This document shows, piece after piece, positions 1-9,210 of a DNA stretch of 64,000 bases; positions within the stretch are counted from its first letter, which is position 1; every line of letters starts with the position of its first letter. The translations under genes were made by a program, and so were the position numbers. The stretch covers positions 1 through 64,000 of the forward strand of contig CALAZZ010000147.1 in assembly GCA_937926515.1 (NCBI GenBank), given 5' to 3'. Below the pieces are notes generated by a model. The model was not told the DNA's origin, did no database searches, and saw nothing but the letters and a program-made list of their open reading frames with translations. Origin of the DNA: an uncultured Bacteroidales bacterium. GTDB taxonomy: Bacteria; Bacteroidota; Bacteroidia; Bacteroidales; F082.

Positions 1-100
1 TTAGAAGGTAGAATTTAGAAGGTAGAATTTAGAAGGTAGAATTTAGAAGGTAGAATTTAGAAGGTAGAAGGTAGAAGGTAGAATTTAGAAGTAAGAAGTT
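1..100. repeat. Heptamer-based tandem repeat
   Basis: From base 3 to 100 the sequence is fourteen consecutive 7-mers. AGAAGGT and AGAATTT alternate four times (a 14-bp period), then come three AGAAGGT, one AGAATTT and two degenerate copies (AGAAGTA, AGAAGTT). The array reaches the left edge of the window, so its full length is unknown. It ends 23 bases before the start codon of the YqaE-like gene and would overlap that gene's upstream region. It holds no ORF. Perfect short-unit repeats like this can change copy number by slippage. Confidence 0.95.
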
Positions 101-122
101 CTAGCTTCCAAGCAATAAAAAC

Positions 123-281
123 ATGTCATTTTTAAGAGTACTTTTGTGCATATTGTTCCCGCCCCTGGCTGTGATTGACAAGGGCTGCGGTTCGATATTG
201 ATTGTGTTCCTGCTCACACTGGCAGGCTGGATACCGGGGGTGTTGGCAGCGCTGATCATTAATAACCGGCAGAGATATTGA
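123..281 (+). CDS. YqaE/Pmp3 family small membrane protein
   Basis: This encodes 52 residues starting MSFLRVLLCILFPPLAV. The motif ILFPPLAV, the Gly-Cys-Gly segment near residues 21-23 and a second hydrophobic segment (LIVFLLTLAGWIPGVLAALI) are the hallmarks of the YqaE/Pmp3 family, two-helix inner-membrane proteolipids of about 52 residues linked to membrane potential and salt stress in other organisms. Length matches the family. A heptamer tandem repeat sits directly upstream. The stop codon overlaps a following ATG (TGATG), which opens a tiny possible ORF. The family call is confident; its role in this organism is not known. Confidence 0.9.
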   Translation: MSFLRVLLCILFPPLAVIDKGCGSILIVFLLTLAGWIPGVLAALIINNRQRY

Positions 282-400
282 TGAAAGTTGTGATGTCAAA
301 TAAATTGCACCTCCGGAAAATGATCCTGTTCCTTTTTGGAGTCATCAATTCATTACACCCAGACCTTAAAAGCAATGTTAACATAGATATTGGAATATGA
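281..400 (+). CDS. Possible 39-residue coupled micro-ORF
   Basis: An ORF of 39 codons fits exactly between its neighbours. Its ATG overlaps the yqaE-like stop as TGATG, and its TGA overlaps the next gene's ATG as ATGA. The predicted peptide has a basic start, a short hydrophobic stretch (MILFLFGVINSL) and a polar tail. I recognise no family. The double overlap suggests translational coupling, but an ORF this short could arise by chance and act only as a leader that carries ribosomes to the downstream gene. Confidence 0.25.
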   Translation: MKVVMSNKLHLRKMILFLFGVINSLHPDLKSNVNIDIGI

Positions 401-933
401 GGCAAAAAAATATAATTTGTACGTTGTCAGCGATTTTAACATTCACGATCGGAATGGTTTCATGGGCACAATCATGGACGGATGTGCAAGGGATGCGTAG
501 AAATCATGTAGGTGTTGAACTTGGAGGCGTAATGCAACTCTATGGCATGAGCTTTGAAAGGATGACACTTGGTAATATGTATCATAAACTGAATGTAAGG
601 CTGGGAACGAGCTATATGCCTTTTGAGGATTATTGGGAGTCAGGTGATAAGGCCCTGTTTGTGTCACTTGGTCTCAATTATCTCTGGGGTGAGGTGCATC
701 ATTTAGAAGTGGGAATAAATGCCCGTACCGGATTTTATTTCCAGGAACCTGAAAACGACAGTTCTGAAATACTCAGGGCCCTTTCCCCTTCGATTGGTTA
801 CCGCTTTGAAGATTTCACCAAAAGATCCCCTTACATCAGCGTATCATTTTCACCCTTATACCATTATGATCATGATGCCCTTAGCTGGGAATTTAAGCCT
901 TGGGGCAGGCTGGGAATCGGGTATTCTTTTTGA
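397..933 (+). CDS. Exported outer-membrane beta-barrel-like protein, unknown function
   Basis: This 178-residue protein begins with a typical signal peptide (positive start, hydrophobic core to about residue 22, cleavage near SWAQ). The rest alternates polar and hydrophobic residues in strand-like stretches rich in Gly, Tyr and Phe (for example VGVELGGVMQLYG, LFVSLGLNYLW, GRLGIGYSF) and ends in a C-terminal Phe, as expected for a small outer-membrane beta-barrel. I cannot assign a named family. It follows the YqaE-like gene and a possible micro-ORF with overlapping start and stop codons, so the three may be co-transcribed. Confidence 0.6.
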   Translation: MRQKNIICTLSAILTFTIGMVSWAQSWTDVQGMRRNHVGVELGGVMQLYGMSFERMTLGNMYHKLNVRLGTSYMPFEDYWESGDKALFVSLGLNYLWGEVHHLEVGINARTGFYFQEPENDSSEILRALSPSIGYRFEDFTKRSPYISVSFSPLYHYDHDALSWEFKPWGRLGIGYSF

Positions 934-1225
934 AAGGTAGCAGAACCCATATATGAAGTACCATACAATGCGCATATTCTGTTACTTCGCATTATGTTAT
1001 TAAACAACATGATTATCATCGAAAAACAGTAGATGAAAGAGTGACTGCATTTAGGCTACTAAGTGCCACTTAATGGCATTGGTTTACTCTATTCTGCAGA
1101 GATATGATGGAATGAGGGTACAAACGATGAACCACACATCGCCAAATAGTTACCATTCACTAAAAAATACATACAATTTACTCATAGGTCGGGTTTTGGC
1201 TTGCAGTTCTTCTTAACTTTAACGC

Positions 1226-2020
1226 ATGAAAATGTACAATGCCATCATTATTGATGATGAGTTGAATCTGAGGCAGGCTTTGAGCCTGATGCTGAGTGAG
1301 TATTGCCCAATGATAAATATTTGTGGTATGGCAGCCTCGGCTGAGGAAGGAAGGGTGCTGCTCCGAAACCATGAAATCGAATTGATATTTCTGGATATTG
1401 CCATGCCACGTGAGGATGGCTTTGATTTCATTCAGAGTATTGAAAAGGATCATTACGCCATCATATTTGTCACAGCCTACCAGCAGTACGCCCTTCGGGC
1501 ACTGAAAGCCAATGCCATTGATTATTTACTAAAGCCTGTAAATGGTTTTGAGCTACAGGAAGCTGTAAACCGGGCTATTGACTACCACGAGCTCAGGCAA
1601 AACCGATCAGAAGTCAAGAAGATTTACAACGAGTCGTTGCAAAACCTTGGCAAACAAATCGATGAGCCACATAAGGCCATAAATAAAATTACCGTGAGTG
1701 AGCAGTTTGGCTTTCGCATTGTGCAAGTGAAAGACATCATGTATCTGCAGGCCGACAGCAACTACACCATAATACACCTTTCGGGCCTGGACAAGATTGT
1801 GGCAACACGTACCCTAGGCGAATTCGAAAAACTACTCGATAACCCCATGTTCTACAGAATTCATAAGTCCTCCATCATTAATATGCACTTTCTGAAAGCT
1901 TACTCAAGCTACCAGGGAAATTTTGCGGAGCTTACAGATGGCACCCGCTTGAGCATATCACGGCGTAAGCTGAATGAGTTCAAGGATTTGGTGCGGCAGC
2001 TTGCTAAAGCAATTGATTAA
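1226..2020 (+). CDS. LytTR-family response regulator
   Basis: The 264 residues form an N-terminal receiver domain (acidic pair at 10-11, phospho-acceptor Asp57 in FLDIAMP, Thr in FVTAY, Lys in LLKPV) and a C-terminal LytTR DNA-binding domain (about 155-258, with the typical ILYLQADSNYT-like and FYRIHKSSIIN segments). It is a cytoplasmic transcription regulator. The next gene, 2 bases downstream, is a LytS-type histidine kinase with a large periplasmic sensor, so the two make one two-component system. A possible promoter (TTTTGG at about 1194, TAACTTTA at about 1214) lies just before the start. Confidence 0.93.
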   Translation: MKMYNAIIIDDELNLRQALSLMLSEYCPMINICGMAASAEEGRVLLRNHEIELIFLDIAMPREDGFDFIQSIEKDHYAIIFVTAYQQYALRALKANAIDYLLKPVNGFELQEAVNRAIDYHELRQNRSEVKKIYNESLQNLGKQIDEPHKAINKITVSEQFGFRIVQVKDIMYLQADSNYTIIHLSGLDKIVATRTLGEFEKLLDNPMFYRIHKSSIINMHFLKAYSSYQGNFAELTDGTRLSISRRKLNEFKDLVRQLAKAID

Positions 2021-2022
2021 AG

Positions 2023-5016
2023 GTGAGAAAGGCAACCATAAATTTATTGTTCATTATCTGTCTTGCGCTGAACTATTCAGTTGTGTCTGCCCAAAATCCT
2101 TATATACAGCAATTTACAACTGCAGATGGCTTGCCTTCGAATCTGGTTTACCAGGTGTACCAGGACAGCCAACACTTCATATGGTTTGCCACCGATGCAG
2201 GAGTGGCACGTTTTGATGGGTCGCACTTTAACTATTTTCGTAAAAAAGACGGACTCAACAGCAATGAAGTGATTCGCATTAAGGAAGACACGCAAGGCCG
2301 CATTTGGTTTTTTCACCTCAATGGCAGTTTTAATTTCTACTACAAAAACAATGTTTATAATGCCGCCAATGCCCCTTATCTTGACTCACTTCGGAGTACA
2401 AATTTCTTTAGGGACTTTTTTGAAGATGATGATAAAACGATTTATTTCTACAACAATCTTAATCTGGAGATCTATACTCTTGATAAGCAAACCAATGTAA
2501 AAAAATTCAAGCTAACGAGCAAGCCATTGCAACGTGCTGATAGACAAAGTATGGCGCAAGGCATGCTGGATAGCTATATCAGCAATGATCCTGAAAAAGC
2601 TTTCTTAATATGGGCCGCTTCAGGCATTTATAGCTTAAAGGATTTTGAGGAACCAATGCATTTGCTGGATGACAGGTTCATCATTGACCGGGTATTCACC
2701 TCCTACCCTCATACTGACAGTATCATCTATGCTGATGTATATTGCCCTCAAACAAATATGCGCAGGGTTGCGCGGTACAAACATCATATTTTTCAGGATA
2801 CCATTAATACACCCCGAAGGGAGAACGAAGAGCTGTTTGTGGCGATTTATGATGATAGAGCGGGCAACACCTGGTTTTCATCATTTTATAACGGTGTGTA
2901 TATGATGAGAGGTGGTGAACTAAAACGGCACTTCAACATCAGAAAAAGCCAGGCGGTGATGCAGGATCATGAAAACAACATCTGGATTAGCTCGATTAGT
3001 GAGGGTGTGCATAAAATAAGCCCCGGATTTGAATTCCATAAGCAGTTTGATCCCCCCTTATTTGGAGGCAAGGGAATCCAGGCCATAACAAAAAACCGCG
3101 ATGGAGGGATTTGGTGCACCAATGGTAGTTCATTGTTTTTATTGAAAAACGACAAAATATACAAATCTGAATTTGATGCAGCCGTAGCCTCGTTTGACCA
3201 GATTTTTCAGCTACAAAATAACAAGCTGCTGCTGGGCGAATCTAATAGCAGGATATATATTATAAAGGACCCGCAGCTTGATGAGCAGAAAAATATGGTC
3301 AACCATTCAGGGGTTGAAATTTTGGACATGTTTGCCAAAAGAATATCGGTGAACCAGGCTTCTGATATGGCCTACACATACTGGCCGCATCAGATTTTTG
3401 TGATGAATCAGGATAAAATGTTTGAAGAAATAGAAATTTTCTATAAAGTACCCGAACGAATTTATGCCACTTTCGTCAACATACATGATGAACTTTACCT
3501 GAACGGGCAGCGCATCTACAAATTTTCGGAAGGGCAATTTGTTCAAGATGAAAATTATAAGCTCCTTAACGACAGAAGGATAACTGGCCATTTAATCTTA
3601 AACAACGCAGAGTTGTTCAATATTGATGGCGACAGCCTTTTTCTTTTCAGAGATGAAAAGCTTGTTAACCTGAGTGAAGCATTTAATTATCCCATCGAAC
3701 AGCAAATAAAGCATGTTGAATACAATGATGCTTTGCTTTTTGTTGCCACTGCAAGTAATATCTATTATTGTCCTGATCCGTTGCTTGCGTTCGAAAATGA
3801 AGCTGTGAAACTGTTGCCATTGGACCTCAGCTTTAGAAGGATAAACGACATTTTGTATAATGAGGAGGTTTTGTATGTTGGAAGTGATGACGGGCTTGCT
3901 GTTATTCCATTGCTTTCGTTTGGAAACCTAGAGTCGCATGTGCCCCAGCCATATTTCCAGTCAATTCTGCTTAATGATACCCACAAACTCGACTCAGAAC
4001 AAAAACTATTTGTAAGTGGCAACAACAGGCTGCATCTTAGTCTTGGCAACATCAACTATTCTGGTAGCCTGGTAAGCTATTCCTATATGCTTGAGGGAGC
4101 AGATAATGACTGGCGAACAGGAAGTGAAACAAGTGTTGTTTACCAAAACCTTTCCAAAGGAGATTACGTTTTTCGATTAAGGGTTCGTAAACCTACTACC
4201 AACTGGAGTGATGAGATTACCTTCGCACTAACGGTTAAACCCACTGTTTGGCAACATCCCTTGTTCATTGCACTCACAGTATTGCTAATTCTAGCAGCTT
4301 TATATCAGCTGCTGTTAAGGAGAAAAAATGCAGAGATTCAACGCAGGCAAACGGAGCATCAGCTCATTTTGCTCGAACAAAAAGCGCTGCAGTCGATGAT
4401 GAACCCACATTTCATATTTAATGCACTGGGATCAATTCAAAACTACCTTTTGCAAAATAAACCTATTGATGCAGGCAATTACCTTTCGCAGTTTGCACGC
4501 CTGATAAGACTGAATATCAATGCCATCAATTCCACATTGGTGCTGTTGGAAGAAGAAATTGAAAGGTTGCGCAACTATCTTGACCTGGAAAAACTCAGGT
4601 TGGCTGATAGGTTTACTTATGAAATTATGGTGGATGATGCCATAGATGAAGACGAAATCATGATCCCTGCCATGATTATACAACCCATAGTGGAAAATGC
4701 TGTGTGGCATGGCATGGGCAGCATCGAAGACAATGGAGAAATTCGTATTTCGTTCTTTCTGCACACGCATAATTCAATAAAGATTATTGTGGAGGACAAT
4801 GGTATTGGTATTACTGAGTCTGCACGCCATAGCAAGCGCGGCACAAACCACCTTCATTTGAGCATGGCAGCCACACACAAGCGGCTTGAGATCATAGGCA
4901 AAAAAATGCAGGTGGAAACCTTTATCCATACCACAGAGGCAAATCCAGATGCAGTGCAGCCGGGTACTAGGGTTGAGCTTGTTGTTCCCTTTTCAACTGA
5001 AAAACTGAATTTCTAG
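2023..5016 (+). CDS. Propeller-type sensor histidine kinase (LytS-like)
   Basis: The 997-residue membrane kinase starts with GTG, 2 bases after the response regulator. It has a signal peptide (1-23), a periplasmic two-component regulator propeller region (about 24-640; repeats such as DGLPSNLVYQ...IWFATDAGVARFDG), a Y_Y_Y domain (about 660-735), one transmembrane helix (about 742-760) and a cytoplasmic His_kinase domain with phospho-acceptor His796 in MMNPHFIFNAL. An HATPase domain follows (IVENAVWHG, VEDNGIGI). Unlike hybrid Bacteroides HTCS proteins it has no fused receiver or AraC domain and should phosphorylate the LytTR regulator beside it. The ligand is unknown. The secreted multidomain protein downstream could be a target. 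Confidence 0.93.
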   Translation: MRKATINLLFIICLALNYSVVSAQNPYIQQFTTADGLPSNLVYQVYQDSQHFIWFATDAGVARFDGSHFNYFRKKDGLNSNEVIRIKEDTQGRIWFFHLNGSFNFYYKNNVYNAANAPYLDSLRSTNFFRDFFEDDDKTIYFYNNLNLEIYTLDKQTNVKKFKLTSKPLQRADRQSMAQGMLDSYISNDPEKAFLIWAASGIYSLKDFEEPMHLLDDRFIIDRVFTSYPHTDSIIYADVYCPQTNMRRVARYKHHIFQDTINTPRRENEELFVAIYDDRAGNTWFSSFYNGVYMMRGGELKRHFNIRKSQAVMQDHENNIWISSISEGVHKISPGFEFHKQFDPPLFGGKGIQAITKNRDGGIWCTNGSSLFLLKNDKIYKSEFDAAVASFDQIFQLQNNKLLLGESNSRIYIIKDPQLDEQKNMVNHSGVEILDMFAKRISVNQASDMAYTYWPHQIFVMNQDKMFEEIEIFYKVPERIYATFVNIHDELYLNGQRIYKFSEGQFVQDENYKLLNDRRITGHLILNNAELFNIDGDSLFLFRDEKLVNLSEAFNYPIEQQIKHVEYNDALLFVATASNIYYCPDPLLAFENEAVKLLPLDLSFRRINDILYNEEVLYVGSDDGLAVIPLLSFGNLESHVPQPYFQSILLNDTHKLDSEQKLFVSGNNRLHLSLGNINYSGSLVSYSYMLEGADNDWRTGSETSVVYQNLSKGDYVFRLRVRKPTTNWSDEITFALTVKPTVWQHPLFIALTVLLILAALYQLLLRRKNAEIQRRQTEHQLILLEQKALQSMMNPHFIFNALGSIQNYLLQNKPIDAGNYLSQFARLIRLNINAINSTLVLLEEEIERLRNYLDLEKLRLADRFTYEIMVDDAIDEDEIMIPAMIIQPIVENAVWHGMGSIEDNGEIRISFFLHTHNSIKIIVEDNGIGITESARHSKRGTNHLHLSMAATHKRLEIIGKKMQVETFIHTTEANPDAVQPGTRVELVVPFSTEKLNF

Positions 5017-5165
5017 GCGCTACTTCGATTCCGTTTACCCTTTATACCTTGCCTTTGAATAAGCCATTCATACCGCTGACACATTGCCTGTGCAATGCCC
5101 ATGTGGTTGGTCTAAATTTAACCGTGCTTTACTCAACTCTAAACAAACCACCTCAAACAAATCAA

Positions 5166-8100
5166 ATGAAAACAAATCACTTCAATAACCTTGGCCTAAT
5201 TGGGTTCATTTGCCTGCTTGGTGTTGCAATACCAGCAGTTGCTACGTCCACATCACATAAAGACCTCACCACTCAAAATGAGATCACTACCATTCACAAA
5301 TTACCGACTGAAGCAGGTAGTAGAAGGTCTGCTCCGGAGACTTTTCTTTGGGAAGAAACTAGCCAACAAGTCCAAACATTGAACGAGTTGTATGAAGTTA
5401 CCTTTAATGTGGATATGAGCCAAGCTGAAAATTTTGACCCAGAAATGGATAATATTTATCTTACCGGCTCTATGCTTGGCTGGGCCGAACCGGGTACACA
5501 GCCCGAAAACCAACTGATGGAAAGGCTGGGAAGCAGTATGATCTGGAGCAAAACCCTGCTACTCGAAGCCGGTGAATATCAATACAAGTATTTTCTAAAC
5601 TATGGCTGGTTCAATGGTGAATGGGGCGGCGAACCTAACCGTATTATATTCATCACGGGCAACACCGTGTTTGATGATACATGGGGGGTGATTGACCACA
5701 TTAATGTGTATTCAGTCACTTTCAACGTGGACATGGGGATGGTGGGTGGCTTCGATCCTGAAACTGATGTAGTTTACATCACAGGCAGTATGCTGGGTTG
5801 GGCCATGCCTGGCACACATCCTGACGATCAAATAATGAGTCGTGTGGATAATAGCATGATATGGACCAAAACGCTTGATGTACCGCATGGGGTACTGCAG
5901 TATAAATATTTCCTGAATGAAGGCTGGCAAGGGGGTGAATGGGTTGATGAGCGCTCACGTTGGGTGATGGTAACAGAAGATACCGCATTTAACGATGTTT
6001 GGGCCGGTTGCGAAGAAATAGGAGCGCCTCATTTCGAGGGCTTTGAAGATGCCATTAGCTGGCAAATGCCTGACTGCTGGCAACAGACTGGCATTGGAGA
6101 TTATGGGTCAATGGTGGTTGAAGATTTTGCTGCCTCAGGAGATAAAAGTTTGAGAATTATGCATAATCCCTATAGCTATATGCTCATTGCTTCGCCCTTT
6201 ATTGCTCAGGACCTGGATGCCCTGCAAATTAAATTCAAAGCTGTAAAAGGCTATAATCAATGGTTATCTGCCAAGCTGCAACTCGGCACAGTATCCCACC
6301 CCAATGACCTGGATTCGTTTAATTTGCTGCAGGAGTTTTCAGTCACCAATCAACCAGATCAGGCATGGCATCAGTACAGCCACTATCTGGATGAATATGA
6401 TGGTACGGACAAATATTTTGCTTTTAAACTTAGTAGCCAGGATGAAAATGATTGGTCAGAAGTGTTTATCGATGACATAGAAATTGAACTTTTGCCAAAC
6501 TGTTTGCCCCCACGTAACCTTATGGCAGCGGATATTACTTTCACTGAAGCGCTGCTGAGCTGGACGCAGCCTGGTGTATGCGATACCTGGGACCTGATTT
6601 ACGGTCTTGAGGGCTTTGACCCGGTAACCGAAGGTACCCTTATCGAGAACCTAGCTGAGCCCCAATATCTTTTGCAAGGCCTTGATCATTCAAGAAACTA
6701 CCAGTTTTATGTGCATACTTACTGTGGTGTGGAAGTATCTGAATGGTCATTACCAGCCATATTCAGTACTTTGTGCCAGGGCAAGGAGTTCAACTTTGCT
6801 GAACCCCACGAAAACGCTGTTTATAACCTGGCTGAAAGTAACCTGATACCTATTGTATTTGACTTTATTGGCTGTGGAGGTTTCTATAATAATCTGACGC
6901 TGTATGACGAAGATGGGAATTGGCTTGGTTTTATAAATGGATTTGACATCACCAGCTCCGGTACTTATTATTCAGATTTTGATGCACCTATGGCAATGTG
7001 TGGAGGGGTTTATTACATACAAATTTCGTACTTCGACGAAGAAACAATCAGTTATGTAGAACTCAACAGTCCCTACTTTACAATCATTAACGAAGCTGTT
7101 GCTGTTGAAATTATAAACCCTTGGTGGGGAAGTAATCACTATACAGGCGACCTACTCGAGATCACCTGGAATGCCAGTAACGATAACCCTGTTGACATTG
7201 CCTACTCACTTGATAATGGCAACAATTGGATTGACATTGCGAGTGGGATCTTATCAACCTGCCAGTATTCACCATGGGGTTATAATACTTTTAGCTGGCC
7301 AATACCCCTGCATATCAATGGCACTTATACCGAAAGTAAAATTCGGGTTAGCATGACAAGTGACCCAACAGCATTTAGTCTTTCGCATCCTTTTAATATA
7401 ACCAGTGTAAGACCTTTGGAAATTTCCAGTCCTGAAGCAGGAACCATCATACAGAAAGGTGAAGACATAGTTATTGATTTTGAAGTTTTTAATCCAGGAA
7501 TAATCACTTTTAATATCATTTACAGCGATTGGACTCCAATATTCAGCTCCAACTTCGAAGTGGGAGTCTATTCGCTCACCTTTAACACGGCTGAACTAAC
7601 ACCAGCTTATGGGTTCATAATTGCTGGCAATCACAGTGATTTAGGTTATACGACTTTTAGCGGATATTTTGCAGTGCTAGATATTATTCCTGACTGTCCT
7701 CCTGTTACGGAAATAAACATCCTTGATATAACCGCTTCAGGGTCTTTAGTAAACTGGATTGCCTATGGCAATGCCACAGCATTTCAGGTCAGCTGGGGCG
7801 AATATGGTTTTGACCCTGACAATGGCAACCTTGTTGGCGGGATCAGCCAGAGTGCTTATGAGTTTGCGGGACTGCAACCAGGTAGCTATTATGAGTTGTA
7901 CGTCAGGTCGGATTGCGGAAACGGACTATACAGCTTGTGGACAGGACCGGTAAGTTTTGTCACTGAAGTGTCGCAACTGCAGGGCGATGCCAATTGCGAT
8001 GGTATGGTAAATGTTTTGGATGTGATCACTGTAATTAACTTTATCCTGGAGTCTGATCCACAGCCATTTTGCTTCGAAAATGCAGATGTGAACGGAGATG

Positions 8101-8801
8101 AAATTGTTAATGTGCTTGATGCCATAGGGATTATCAATATAATCCTAAATGAAGACGGAAAATCAACCGCTGGTGTAATCAATTCAATCCCTGCCAACAT
8201 CTATCTTAGGCCGGGACTGATCCGCTTTGATAGCGACGGGACCCTGGCTGGTCTGCAATTCGAACTTAGCGGCTTTGCCAAACAGCTGCATTTGAAACTT
8301 CTTATCGATGATTATGTATTGACCTACAATACGTCAGAAAGCAAACTAAACGGCATAATCATTCATCCCGAAAACAAACCTTTACCACCTGGCATGATTG
8401 ACCTGATCAGTATCGAAGGTGGTTCAGGCCTTTTATGGGGTGAGGTGGTTGCAGGTAATACCAGTACCAAAAAGGTACAAGTATATACGCATCATCATTA
8501 TATGCCTGATGAATACTTATTGGATGTGTACCCCAATCCCTCTCAGGGCCATTTCAACATACGCTTAGTGCTGCCGGAACAATCCTTCATCACCTTGGAT
8601 TTGTATGATTTAGCTGGCAGAGCGGTGTATCGCCCGATTGAAAACAATCTTGAAATTGGGATACATGAAGTATCAATTGGTGCAGCATCTCTATTTTATC
8701 CAGGGGTTTATATTTTGCATATGCAGGCAAAACCTGCTGGCCAGGGAGGCCAATTGGTGAACAAACAAATAAAGGCAGTCATTTTAAGGTCATTTTATTG
8801 A
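5166..8801 (+). CDS. T9SS-secreted multidomain protein with dockerin-like repeat
   Basis: I start this protein at 5166 because a signal peptide (MKTNHFNNLGLIGFICLL) begins there; the frame stays open up to 5049. It is 1211 residues. Order: two duplicated modules of about 100 residues (near 76-172 and 182-280; shared TFNVDM, YLTGSMLGWA, YKYFLN), a carbohydrate-binding or jelly-roll-like segment (about 282-440, ending VFIDDIEIE), a fibronectin III-like domain, a middle region, a second fibronectin III-like domain, a dockerin-like pair of Ca-binding loops (DANCDGMVNVLD and DVNGDEIVNVLD, about 937-995), and a C-terminal T9SS type A sorting domain (VYPNPSQG, from about 1118). No catalytic domain is recognised; adhesion or glycan binding is inferred. 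Confidence 0.85.
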   Translation: MKTNHFNNLGLIGFICLLGVAIPAVATSTSHKDLTTQNEITTIHKLPTEAGSRRSAPETFLWEETSQQVQTLNELYEVTFNVDMSQAENFDPEMDNIYLTGSMLGWAEPGTQPENQLMERLGSSMIWSKTLLLEAGEYQYKYFLNYGWFNGEWGGEPNRIIFITGNTVFDDTWGVIDHINVYSVTFNVDMGMVGGFDPETDVVYITGSMLGWAMPGTHPDDQIMSRVDNSMIWTKTLDVPHGVLQYKYFLNEGWQGGEWVDERSRWVMVTEDTAFNDVWAGCEEIGAPHFEGFEDAISWQMPDCWQQTGIGDYGSMVVEDFAASGDKSLRIMHNPYSYMLIASPFIAQDLDALQIKFKAVKGYNQWLSAKLQLGTVSHPNDLDSFNLLQEFSVTNQPDQAWHQYSHYLDEYDGTDKYFAFKLSSQDENDWSEVFIDDIEIELLPNCLPPRNLMAADITFTEALLSWTQPGVCDTWDLIYGLEGFDPVTEGTLIENLAEPQYLLQGLDHSRNYQFYVHTYCGVEVSEWSLPAIFSTLCQGKEFNFAEPHENAVYNLAESNLIPIVFDFIGCGGFYNNLTLYDEDGNWLGFINGFDITSSGTYYSDFDAPMAMCGGVYYIQISYFDEETISYVELNSPYFTIINEAVAVEIINPWWGSNHYTGDLLEITWNASNDNPVDIAYSLDNGNNWIDIASGILSTCQYSPWGYNTFSWPIPLHINGTYTESKIRVSMTSDPTAFSLSHPFNITSVRPLEISSPEAGTIIQKGEDIVIDFEVFNPGIITFNIIYSDWTPIFSSNFEVGVYSLTFNTAELTPAYGFIIAGNHSDLGYTTFSGYFAVLDIIPDCPPVTEINILDITASGSLVNWIAYGNATAFQVSWGEYGFDPDNGNLVGGISQSAYEFAGLQPGSYYELYVRSDCGNGLYSLWTGPVSFVTEVSQLQGDANCDGMVNVLDVITVINFILESDPQPFCFENADVNGDEIVNVLDAIGIINIILNEDGKSTAGVINSIPANIYLRPGLIRFDSDGTLAGLQFELSGFAKQLHLKLLIDDYVLTYNTSESKLNGIIIHPENKPLPPGMIDLISIEGGSGLLWGEVVAGNTSTKKVQVYTHHHYMPDEYLLDVYPNPSQGHFNIRLVLPEQSFITLDLYDLAGRAVYRPIENNLEIGIHEVSIGAASLFYPGVYILHMQAKPAGQGGQLVNKQIKAVILRSFY

Positions 8802-9210
8802 TCATAAAAGTGGCTTCCACTTGATGAAGATACCTTTTTACAAACTTATTAATAGGCATTCGTCAGCATGTAGGAAATCCACTTACGTAAGCTTAACATC
8901 TATGGTTGCAATAATGAAATGGCGGTAATGCACACTTTCACGATACGCAAGAAAAGGCAAAGCTGCGTGATTGGCAACTTCCGGTATTTCTAATTCTTTT
9001 ATAAAAATGACTTAGACAGTATGGCCTGAGAGAACTGACGCACCCACGACGATCGATGCTTGCCAGGAATTGTTTTCCGGAAAGTGACATTTTTCTTAAT
9101 TTAGTCTGAAAAAACCAATATGAGACTTTTTCTTTGGTTAGTGACTTAATCCATAACAAGTTAGAAAGGTTCAGAATTGTGGCGGTTAAGACTCTGAAAG
9201 TCTGAAAGCT
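8802..9210. other. Long intergenic region with no convincing gene
   Basis: These 409 bases separate the secreted protein from hydE, whose coding strands converge here. A small hairpin (AAGTGG, 3-base loop, CCACTT) lies at 8808-8822, just after the upstream stop, but lacks a T-run. A 73-codon reverse-strand frame (8938-9159) is Arg/Ser/Cys-rich and lacks a recognisable domain. I treat it as non-coding or as a worn-out remnant. Confidence 0.5.

Noticed and set aside
8808..8822. Small hairpin after the T9SS protein gene
   Set aside because: 6-bp stem without a T-run; too weak to call a terminator.
8938..9159. 73-codon reverse-strand frame in the long intergenic region
   Set aside because: Arg/Ser/Cys-rich, no domain pattern, no -7 box, and no clear start context. 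It may be a decayed gene remnant, but nothing in the sequence supports that.
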